Source: JAICXG01 sp963801255 (lineage in GTDB: Bacteria; Verrucomicrobiota; Verrucomicrobiia; Chthoniobacterales; UBA10450). Taken from it: DNA of 64,000 nucleotides. Both the position numbers and the translations under genes were made by a program. The notes under the pieces were generated by a model that ran no database searches, was not told the origin of the DNA, and saw only the letters and a program-made list of their open reading frames with translations. The DNA is taken from assembly GCA_963801255.1 (NCBI GenBank), contig CAWDEC010000007.1:124001-188000 (forward strand), in the 5' to 3' direction. Shown one piece after another: positions 36,391 to 44,863 of the stretch. Positions within the stretch are counted from its first letter, which is position 1; the number at the start of each line of letters is the position of its first letter.

Positions 36391-38460
36391 ATGAACAACC
36401 GACCCTCTTTCTTCACCGAATTAAGACGCCGCAACGTCTTGCGCGCGGCCGCGTTTTACGCCGCGAGCGCGTGGCTGCTCGTGCAGGTGGCGACGCAGAT
36501 CTTTCCCTTCTTCCAGATTGCCAATTGGCTGGTGCGCTGGATCATCGTGGCCGCGGCTACCGGCTTTCCCTTTTGGGTTCTCTTCGCCTGGTTCTATCAA
36601 TGGACACCGCAGGGTCTGCAGCGCGAAACGCCGGCTGCGCCTTTGCCACCAGAGGCGCGCCAGTCTCGCCGGAACGTCGATCGTTGGATCATGGCGATGC
36701 TATCCGTGGCCGTGGTTTTGTTGCTGACCGACAAGTTCGTCCTGCGCGAGAGAGCCGGGCAGATCACCGGCGGACCCGAAAAATCCGTCGCCATCCTGCC
36801 GTTCGCCAATCTTAGCCGCGATCCCGATAACGCTTTCTTCACCGACGGCGTGCAGGATGAGATTCTGACCGACCTTTCGAGAATCGCTGACTTGAAAGTG
36901 ATCAGCCGCACAAGCGTCATGCAGTACAAGAGCGGCGCGCCGCGCAATCTGCGTGAGATTGGACAGCAGCTCGGCGTGGCACATGTCGTCGAAGGCAGCG
37001 TCCAGCGCGCCGCCAACAAAGTGCGAGTGATCGCGCAGTTAATCGATGCCCGCAGCGACGCGCATCTCTGGGCCCAGACCTACGATCGCGACCTGGACGA
37101 TGTCTTCGCCATCCAAAGCGAGATCGCCAAGGCGATTGCCGATCAGTTGCAGGCCAAGCTCTCGCCGGCTGAGAAGAATGCGATCGAACAACACCCCACC
37201 TCTGATCTAACAGCGTTCGACCAGTATAGCCGCGCCAGAACGCTCATGCTGACGAGCACCCTTGGCGGGGCGGACAAGAATTTGCCACAGGCAGTTGAGC
37301 TATTGAATGGTGCCGTCGCACGGGATCCCTCCTTTTACGCTGCCTTTTGCCAGCTAGTCGATGCGCAGGACTGGTTATACGATGATTTGGGCGATCACAC
37401 TCCCGCGCGTCTGGCGGCGGCCGAAGCCGCCCTGCAACGGGCAACAGCGCTGCGTCCCAATGCTGCCGAAACGCACCTGGCGCGCGGATCGCATCGCTAT
37501 CGTGCGTTTCGCGACTACAAGGGAGCGCTCAGCGAATTGGAAGCGGCGCGTGCCGGTCTTCCCAACGATCCGCGTATCCTCGAATTGACTGCTTACATCC
37601 TGCGCCATCAGGGCAAGCCCGAAGAAGCATTACGCGCTCTGGAACAGGCGGTGGCGCTCGATCCGCGTAATCCGTCCTTGCTTTCCCAGCTGGCGATTAG
37701 TTACGAAAGCCTTCGACGTTACCCGGAGGAGAAGGCGACGCTCCAGCGCATCTTGGAGATTACACCGGATGACACTGCCGTAGCGTCCAGCATTGCTTTC
37801 GTGGATCTGGATTGGCGCGCGGATACTCGGCCTTTACAGCAATTCATTGACCAGCTTCGCTCTGAACGTGCCTCCGCAGTGGGCGACACTGCAGATCTCG
37901 CGTTTTTGTGCGCGCTGGCGAAGCGGGACTGGGCGGCGGCTGAGCAGGCATTAACAGCCTTGGGCAACAACCCTTTTTGGGGTGACCTGCTTACCTTAAG
38001 GGGCCAGTTTGGCGAGGGCCTGCTTGCGCGGGCCATGCACGATGAAGCGCGCGCGCACAAAGCTTTTGCCGCCGCGCGCTTGGAGCAGGAGCAGGTGTTG
38101 CAACAACAGAAGGATTACGGACCGGCAGTTTGTCTTCTCGGTCTGATCGATGCAGCCCTTGGCAACAAGGAAGCTGCCTTGCAGGAAGGTCGCCGTGCAA
38201 TGGAGCTGCTGCCCGTCGAAAAAGATTCTATTAGTGGGGAAAGTGCAAGGGCCTACTTCGCTGTGACCGCGGCCTGGGCCGGCGAAAAGGATTTGGCGTT
38301 GCAGCAGTTGGGCACCGCAGTACCGACATACGGGGCAGCCATAGCCACGAGCTACGGCATGCTTAAGCTGTTCCCCTTCTGGGACCCGCTCCGCGGCGAT
38401 CCGCGCTTCGAGCAAATCGTCGCTTCGTTAGCGCCGAAAGATGCGACTTCGACCCAGTGA
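36391..38460 (+). CDS. TolB-N-like/TPR membrane protein, array unit 7 (anchor D)
   Basis: 689 residues from ATG 36391 (MNNRPSFFTELRRRNVLRAA); the frame is open upstream through the stub to 36214. The anchor (AAAFYAASAWLLVQVATQ) differs from A, B and C. The TolB-N-like domain has FFTDGVQDEILTDLSRIADL and EGSVQRAANKVRVIAQLID, almost the same as in unit 10. The long TPR body ends PFWDPLRGDPRFEQIVASL. It overlaps unit 8 (GTGA). Confidence 0.8.
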   Translation: MNNRPSFFTELRRRNVLRAAAFYAASAWLLVQVATQIFPFFQIANWLVRWIIVAAATGFPFWVLFAWFYQWTPQGLQRETPAAPLPPEARQSRRNVDRWIMAMLSVAVVLLLTDKFVLRERAGQITGGPEKSVAILPFANLSRDPDNAFFTDGVQDEILTDLSRIADLKVISRTSVMQYKSGAPRNLREIGQQLGVAHVVEGSVQRAANKVRVIAQLIDARSDAHLWAQTYDRDLDDVFAIQSEIAKAIADQLQAKLSPAEKNAIEQHPTSDLTAFDQYSRARTLMLTSTLGGADKNLPQAVELLNGAVARDPSFYAAFCQLVDAQDWLYDDLGDHTPARLAAAEAALQRATALRPNAAETHLARGSHRYRAFRDYKGALSELEAARAGLPNDPRILELTAYILRHQGKPEEALRALEQAVALDPRNPSLLSQLAISYESLRRYPEEKATLQRILEITPDDTAVASSIAFVDLDWRADTRPLQQFIDQLRSERASAVGDTADLAFLCALAKRDWAAAEQALTALGNNPFWGDLLTLRGQFGEGLLARAMHDEARAHKAFAAARLEQEQVLQQQKDYGPAVCLLGLIDAALGNKEAALQEGRRAMELLPVEKDSISGESARAYFAVTAAWAGEKDLALQQLGTAVPTYGAAIATSYGMLKLFPFWDPLRGDPRFEQIVASLAPKDATSTQ

Positions 38461-40548
38461 AGTCCGATAACTTCTTCGCCGAGCTCAAGCGGCGCAACGT
38501 TTATAAGGTGGCCGTCGCTTACGCGGTCGTTGGCTGGCTCCTGGTTCAGGTTGCCACGCAGGTTTTTCCCTTCTTCGAAATTCCAACCTGGGCCGTGCGT
38601 CTCGTCGTGCTCGCTATCGTGATTGGCTTTCCCATCGCGCTGATCATCGCATGGGCCTTCGAACTGACGCCGCAAGGATTGAAGCGCACTGAAGATGCAG
38701 ACGCCTTGCTCGCGACAAATGTCGGAGTTCCAACGCAGGCACACCGTATATCCCGCGCGTGGATTTACGTCGTAATTGTCGGCGCGGCGTTTTCGATCGG
38801 ATTGTTTTTTATCGGTCGCTATACGGCGCGAAACAGTGTCTGGTGCGGCTCGCGCCGAGGCTACAGGCCCATCGATACCTGACAAGTCGATCGCGGTCTT
38901 ACCCTTCGAAAATCTGAGTGACGACAAGGGTGCGGCTTACTTCGCCGACGGCATCCAGGATGAAATACTGACCAAGCTGGCGAGCATCGCTGACCTGAAG
39001 GTTATCTCACGCACTTCGACTGCCAAGTATAAGAGTAAGCCGGAAGACTTAAGGACCGTTTCGCAACAGCTCGGCGTCGCGACGGTCGTGGAAGGCAGTG
39101 TCCAGAAGGCTGCCGATAAGGTGCGCGTTAACGTGCAACTCATCGATGCCCGGGCTGATTCGCACTTGTGGGCCAAGAGTTACGACCGCGACATGAAAGA
39201 CGTCTTTGCCGTTGAGAGCGAAGTCGCGCAGGAGATCGCCGATTCGCTGCAAGCGAAACTCTCGCCGGCGGAGGCCAACGTCGTGGCGAGCGCGCCGACG
39301 AAGGATCCAGCGGCCTATGATCTTTTCTTAAAAGGCGAGTTCGAACAGCGCGCCGCCCTTAACGCACTGACGCCCGAGTTATTTGACCAGGCAATCACCT
39401 GGTATCAGGAGGCGATTGCGCGCGATCCAAAGTTCGCGCTCGCCATGGCACGACTGGCTGTCTGCCGTATGCGCCGGCATTGGTTAGCCGAATCGGCGAC
39501 CGAATCGGAGTTGATTGAGATCGGAAAAATCGCGAAGGACGCCCTGACACTTGCGCCTAATCTCGCAGACGCGCATGTGGCTCTCGGAGTTTTTCACTAT
39601 TACGGCTTTCGTGACTACGAGCCAGCCTTGGCGGAGTTTAAGCGTGCAATCGAATTGCAACCTAACAACGCTGAGGCGTTGCAATTTTCCGCTTACGTAT
39701 ATCGCCGGCAAGGGCAATGGAACCGGGCTTTGGAAGGATTGGGAAGATCGCTCGAGCAAGACCCGCGCAATGCTTCGGTCACGGGAAACGTTGCCCAGAC
39801 CTACTGTTTTCTGCGGAAGTGGAAAGAAGCCGAGAGCACAGCTCGGCATGGCCTGACTCTCGATCCACACGAAGCTACCAGCATGGGTATGTTACTCCTG
39901 AGTCGCTTGAACCTGGATGGTAACGAGAAGGAAGCTCTCCGAGTGCTCGCTACGTTCCCCACCGAAGACTTATTGCTTCCGAATGGTGGCACCTTTGTCA
40001 TGGTCATAGGTCGCCGCGCCGAAGCTCTTGTCTTAAACCGGAATTTCAACGCCGCCTTAAAGACATGGGAAACAGGACCGGGTGCAACAAGCGATGAAAG
40101 GCAAATACTCTCGGCCAAAACAGCCATCCGTGTCCTGGCTGGCGAGGTTACCGGCGCACGAACTGATGCCGATAAAGCACGTGAATTATTGGAGGCAAGA
40201 TTGCTGGAGCATCCGGGCGACACGCGTTCGATGAGAGCACTGAGCTGGGCTTATTTGGCTCTGAACCGCAATGACGATGCAATCAAGATCGCCCGGCAGG
40301 CGGTCGACCTCATTCCGGTCGAGAAAGACGCTGGGCTGGGCCCTGCCAACCTGGCTAGCCTGGCTGAAATCGAGGCGCGGGCGGGCGCCACCAGTAATGC
40401 CGTGAGCATTCTTCGGCGACTGTTATCCATTCCCGCCGGCGAGGCGGCTTCCATTGCGCGGCTAAAAATCGATCCGGTCTGGGACCCGATCCGCAACGAT
40501 CCAGGCTTCCAGCAACTGCTCGCCGGTACTGAGCACATCGGACCTTAG
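38457..40548 (+). CDS. TolB-N-like/TPR membrane protein, array unit 8, frameshifted
   Basis: Two frames read as one gene. From GTG 38457 the anchor (ELKRRNVYKVAVAYAVVGW, three helices) runs to GRYTARN and then meets a stop at 38882. The +1 frame, open from 38776, continues SGAARAEATGPSIPDKSIAV and then a full TolB-N-like domain (DGIQDEILTKLASIADLK) and long TPR body ending DPVWDPIRNDPGFQQLLAG. One extra A in the run 38831-38833 would restore about 696 residues. The anchor matches unit 6. Confidence 0.8.
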
Positions 40549-40560
40549 CAAGCGATTAAT

Positions 40561-41907
40561 ATGAACCGTCGCGCTGAAAGTGTTGCCTTCATGGGTCATC
40601 CTAAAGGCCTCTTCTATCTCGCCTTCACCGAGGCATGGGAACGATTCTCCTTTTATGGAATGACAGCGCTGGTCGTTCTCTACATGGTGAACCAGTTACT
40701 GCTACCAGGGCACGTGGAACATATCGGCGGCTTTGCTAGCTTCCGTGCCACGGTGGAATCGGTTACAGGCCCGCTCTCGACCCAGGCGCTGGCATCGCAA
40801 GTTTTCGGACTCTACTCCGGCTTTGTTTACTTCACGCCGTTACTTGGCGGCATGATTGCCGATCGCTGGATAGGGCAGCGCAATGCGGTTGTATTCGGCG
40901 CCCTTTCCATGAGTGCCGGTCATATCGCCATGAGCTTTGACCAATCATTTCTTCTCGCCCTCTTACTACTGGTTATTGGCTCGGGTTTTTTGAAAGGGAA
41001 CATTTCCGCGCAGGTAGGCGCCCTTTATCCTCGGGAGGACGAAGCGCGGCGCACCCGCGGTTTCATCATCTTCTCCACCGCCATCAATATTGGTGCCGTG
41101 GTTGGTCCTTTGCTCTGCGGTTTCCTCGCTCAGGTTTATGGCTGGCACTATGGCTTTGGTATCGCCGCGATCTTCATGCTTCTCGGCCTTGCCACTTATC
41201 TCTCTGGCTATCGCTACCTGCCAGCGAGAGTGGAACGGCGCACGTTCGAGACGACTCGATTTACCGCGCCCGAAAGACGAATTGTCTTCGCGCTCATCGC
41301 CGTGATCGTTATCACCATCTTCGAGTCCACCGCATACTTTCAACTCTACAACGTAGGTCCGATCTGGATTCAACAACACGTCAGAGCTGATGTCGGCGGC
41401 CTTCGCATTCCGGTCCCGTGGTATCAGTCGCTGATTGCGTTTTTCAGCATCGTAGGCGTGCCGCTCTTGTTCTGGATCTGGAGACGCCAGGCTTTGCGGC
41501 AACGCGAGCCGGATGAGCTGGCCAAGATCGGTATAGGAGCCTGGCTGGCTGCTGCCAGCTATCTTATCCTGGTAGTCGCAATCTTTGTTTCGGGCGACGC
41601 GTTGGTTCACCCGATCTGGCCATTCCTCTGTAACGGACTCATGGGAATCGCCTTTCTTTACTACTGGCCTACCCTGCTCGCATTGGTTTCGCGGGCCGCG
41701 CCGGCCAAAGTGAATGCCACTCTGATGGGACTTGCCTTCATGAGCCTATTTATCTCCAACAATCTCATCGGCTGGCTGGGTGGCTTCTACGAGAAGATGG
41801 GACCGACCCGGTTTTGGACGATGAATGCGGCTATAGCCGCCGGCGGAGGCCTCCTTGTCCTGTTATTCGGCCGTCGCCTTGGTCGCGCGCTCCACGCGGT
41901 GCATTGA
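40561..41907 (+). CDS. POT/PTR2-family proton-dependent peptide transporter
   Basis: 448 residues with about 12 to 14 helices. The family's E-x-x-E-R motif is visible in FTEAWERFSFYGM (E24, E27, R28). GFLKGNISAQVGALYP matches the second POT signature. These carriers take up di- or tripeptides with protons. It lies between array units 8 and 9, on the same strand and 12 bp after unit 8, so may share transcription with it. Confidence 0.9.
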   Translation: MNRRAESVAFMGHPKGLFYLAFTEAWERFSFYGMTALVVLYMVNQLLLPGHVEHIGGFASFRATVESVTGPLSTQALASQVFGLYSGFVYFTPLLGGMIADRWIGQRNAVVFGALSMSAGHIAMSFDQSFLLALLLLVIGSGFLKGNISAQVGALYPREDEARRTRGFIIFSTAINIGAVVGPLLCGFLAQVYGWHYGFGIAAIFMLLGLATYLSGYRYLPARVERRTFETTRFTAPERRIVFALIAVIVITIFESTAYFQLYNVGPIWIQQHVRADVGGLRIPVPWYQSLIAFFSIVGVPLLFWIWRRQALRQREPDELAKIGIGAWLAAASYLILVVAIFVSGDALVHPIWPFLCNGLMGIAFLYYWPTLLALVSRAAPAKVNATLMGLAFMSLFISNNLIGWLGGFYEKMGPTRFWTMNAAIAAGGGLLVLLFGRRLGRALHAVH

Positions 41908-41988
41908 TCGCGGGTTCATTTCTTAATTCCTCTTTCAGCTATTTCTTCTAATCTGCGTGCTTATGAAACCGTTAGCTAGACCCGCGGA

Positions 41989-43812
41989 ATGAAGTCCAAC
42001 AACTTCTTCTCCGAGCTGAAACGGCGAAATGTCATCCGCTTTGCGGGGCTGTATCTGGTTGGCGCGTGGCTGATCGTGCAGGTGGCAAGCACAGTGTTGC
42101 CGATGTTCGGCGCGCCGGAATGGTTGCCGCGCAGCATCGTGGTCTTGCTCGTCATCAGTTTTATCCCGGCGCTCGTTTTCAGCTGGGCTTTTGAGCTGAC
42201 ACCGCAGGGTTTAAAGCGCGACGAAGAGGTGCCACCCGAGCAATCGATCGCGCCGCAAACGGGACGCCGGATGAATCGTTTGATCATCGCCGTGCTCGTG
42301 CTCGCGCTTGGCTATTTTGCTTTCGACAAATTTGTTCTGACTCCACGGCGCGAAGCAGCTTCGCCTAACGACATTAGGACATTATCAAATTCTAACTCTG
42401 TTGCGGTGCTCGCTTTCGACAATCTCAGCGATGACAAGGGCAGCGAGTATTTCTCGGATGGAATCAGCGAAGAGTTGCTCACTGTCCTGCAAAAAATTCC
42501 CGGATTGCACGTCGCGGCACGCACCTCGGCGTTTTCGTTCAAAGGCAGGAACGCGACCGCGCAGGAGATCGGGCAGAAACTCGGCGTCGCGCATCTGGTT
42601 GAAGGAAGCGTGCGCAAAGCTGGCGACGTTGTGCGCATCGCGGCCCGGCTTACCCAGGCTAACACTGGCGAAGAGCAATGGTCGGAAAATTACACACGCA
42701 ATTTAAGGGATGTGTTCGCCGTCCAAACCGAACTCGCCCAGACCATCGTGGAGCAACTACGCGCTCAGCTCACTGGCGGCGCGGTCGATCCAGCAGCCAA
42801 GGCGACCATTGAAGCACAGGTGCAGGCGGCCGAGAAAGGCGGGACAAAAAACGCGGAGGCGCATGAGTCTTACTTACAGGGCCGTTTCTTCATGAATCGG
42901 CATTCCGAAAAGGAGACGGACCAGGCTCGGGCAGCCTTCGAACGCGCGGTCGAGTTGGATCCAAAGTTTGCCCTTGCTTGGGCAGGGCTTGCTTATACTC
43001 ACGTTTGGGATTGCAACTACGCCACTGAAGGAGGACAGAAAAGCTTCAACGCGCATCTCGCCGCCGCGCGCGAGGCCGTGGAACGCGCTCTCACCCTCGA
43101 ACCAGACTTGCCGGATGCCTTGCTTACCAAGGCGATCATCGAGACAAATTTTGATTACAATTTTAAAGCTGCCGCGGAGACACTGCACAAGGCTCTTGCC
43201 CTGGCCCCACAAGATCCAACGCTGCTGGAGTGGGCAGGAAATCTAGCTTTCACACGCAACGAAGCCCAGGAAGGTCTCGACCTTTTACGGCGTGGAGTTG
43301 CATTGGATCCGGTGAATGCCCAGGCCCGGGCGATTCTCGCGAACAATCTGTCGAATGCAGGAAATCAGGAGGAATCGCGCGCGGAATACCAGCGGGTCAT
43401 CGAGTTGAATCCATCGGCGCCAAATTCCTACGCGGCCATCGGGATGACTTATCTTTTACAGGATAAATTTGAGGAAGCGGCGACGGCGGCAGAAAAGGAT
43501 ACGGCCGATTGGGCACGACTCCTCACCTTGAGCTGCGCGCGCTGGGGTCAAAAGCGAGTTCCTGAATCCGATGCGGCGCTCGCAGAGTTAATCGCAAAGA
43601 ATGGAGAAGTCGCCGCTTACCAGATTGCCGAGGTTTACGCGTATCGGAAGGACAAAGATAAGGCTTTCGAATGGCTGGAGCGTGCACGCCGCCAGCGCGA
43701 CGCCGGCATACCCGAATTGCGCCCGGATGTTCTGCTAAAGAGTCTTCACGACGATCCACGCTGGGACGCCCTTTTGCGTTCGGTCGGCCTAGCCGACGAT
43801 CAACTGAAGTGA
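41989..43812 (+). CDS. TolB-N-like/TPR membrane protein, array unit 9 (anchor C, short body)
   Basis: 607 residues. The anchor (ELKRRNVIRFAGLYLVGAWL, then FVLTPRREA) is shared with unit 10. The TolB-N-like domain is of the short-body kind: FSDGISEELLTVLQKIPGLH and EGSVRKAGDVVRIAARLTQ. It ends in FEWLERARRQRDAGIPELRP. A motif copy (42363) encodes SPND in the linker. It overlaps a 17-codon stub at its end. Confidence 0.8.
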   Translation: MKSNNFFSELKRRNVIRFAGLYLVGAWLIVQVASTVLPMFGAPEWLPRSIVVLLVISFIPALVFSWAFELTPQGLKRDEEVPPEQSIAPQTGRRMNRLIIAVLVLALGYFAFDKFVLTPRREAASPNDIRTLSNSNSVAVLAFDNLSDDKGSEYFSDGISEELLTVLQKIPGLHVAARTSAFSFKGRNATAQEIGQKLGVAHLVEGSVRKAGDVVRIAARLTQANTGEEQWSENYTRNLRDVFAVQTELAQTIVEQLRAQLTGGAVDPAAKATIEAQVQAAEKGGTKNAEAHESYLQGRFFMNRHSEKETDQARAAFERAVELDPKFALAWAGLAYTHVWDCNYATEGGQKSFNAHLAAAREAVERALTLEPDLPDALLTKAIIETNFDYNFKAAAETLHKALALAPQDPTLLEWAGNLAFTRNEAQEGLDLLRRGVALDPVNAQARAILANNLSNAGNQEESRAEYQRVIELNPSAPNSYAAIGMTYLLQDKFEEAATAAEKDTADWARLLTLSCARWGQKRVPESDAALAELIAKNGEVAAYQIAEVYAYRKDKDKAFEWLERARRQRDAGIPELRPDVLLKSLHDDPRWDALLRSVGLADDQLK

Positions 43813-43862
43813 GCAGGCGCAACTTCTTGGCCGAGCTGCTAATTCGCATTTTCTTAACCTGA
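43809..43862 (+). pseudogene. N-terminal stub of an array unit
   Basis: A GTG start overlaps the unit 9 stop and gives VSRRNFLAELLIRIFLT then stop: the first part of the RRN-FFAEL anchor start, then broken. It lies just before terC. Confidence 0.6.
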
Positions 43863-43868
43863 GGCGGA

Positions 43869-44600
43869 ATGAATATGAACTGGCTATTTGAAGCAGAGAT
43901 CTGGATTGGACTGTTAACGCTTACCGCGCTTGAAATCGTTCTCGGGATCGACAACATCGTTTTCATTTCCATTCTTGCCGGGAAGCTGCCTAACGAACGA
44001 CGGAGCAGTGCCAGGAGATGGGGTTTGACCCTCGCCCTTGTCATGCGTGTACTCTTACTCCTTTCGATTTCATGGGTCATGGGTTTGACTCAGTCGCTTT
44101 TTTCGATCGGGGAATTCGACCTTACCGGTCGAGGCCTTATTCTGATCGGCGGAGGCCTCTTTCTTCTCGCCAAAGGCACCCGCGAAATTCATCACCGGGT
44201 CGAAGATACCGGCGGCACGACTAGACCAGCTGCACGGTCATCGTTCTCCGGAGTCTTAATGCAAATCGTGCTTCTGGACCTCGTCTTTTCAGTCGACTCT
44301 GTCGTCACCGCAGTCGGAATGGTGAATCAAGTCGGGGTCATGATCGCCGCGGTCGTGATTTCCATCCTGATCATGATGATTTCGGCCGGGACGATCGCCT
44401 CGTTCATCGAGCGCCATCCGACCCTGAAGATGCTTGCCCTGAGCTTCCTTCTCCTCATCGGAGTGAATCTGACCGCGGAAGGGCTGGGATTTCATATTCC
44501 AAAAGGATACACTTATTTCGCAATGGGATTCTCGCTCCTGGTCGAGCTACTGAACATCAAGGCGCAAAAGCGAAAGACCTCGATTCCAGTCACTGCATAA
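43869..44600 (+). CDS. TerC family membrane protein
   Basis: 243 residues with about seven helices. ALEIVLGIDNIVFISIL and LDLVFSVDSVVTAVGM carry the two Asp-containing motifs of the TerC group. Members are linked to metal homeostasis, including Mn export, and to tellurite resistance. LPNE in the first cytoplasmic loop comes from a motif copy (43988). It is flanked by a TPR N-terminal stub and a TPR C-terminal remnant, as though it replaced the middle of an array unit. Confidence 0.9.
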   Translation: MNMNWLFEAEIWIGLLTLTALEIVLGIDNIVFISILAGKLPNERRSSARRWGLTLALVMRVLLLLSISWVMGLTQSLFSIGEFDLTGRGLILIGGGLFLLAKGTREIHHRVEDTGGTTRPAARSSFSGVLMQIVLLDLVFSVDSVVTAVGMVNQVGVMIAAVVISILIMMISAGTIASFIERHPTLKMLALSFLLLIGVNLTAEGLGFHIPKGYTYFAMGFSLLVELLNIKAQKRKTSIPVTA

Positions 44601-44838
44601 GTGAGCGCTACTTTGATCAAACGCTACGCTGACATGGCCGCCTGCCGGATCAGTGAAGCATATGCCTGGCGCGGAGAGAAGGATCGCACATTTCGAACGG
44701 CTGGAGCGCGCGCGACGGCGACGCGACTCGGGCCTGATCAGCGCCGGAAGCGAACCTTTCTCCGAGAATCTCTGGGAAGATCCGCGGTGGGATGACTTTT
44801 TGCGCACCATGGGCCTGGCCAACGACCAACTGAAATGA
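44601..44838 (+). pseudogene. C-terminal remnant of a short-body array unit
   Basis: It reads LIKRYADMAACRISEAYAWR in one frame and, after TTT at 44691-44693, FERLERARRRRDSGLISAG and PRWDDFLRTMGLANDQLK in the +1 frame. This matches the end of unit 9 (VGLADDQLK). No anchor or TolB-N part remains. A 9-codon frame overlaps its stop and the start of unit 10. Confidence 0.75.
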
Positions 44839-44863
44839 GTGCGCGGCGCAAACACTTCGACTG

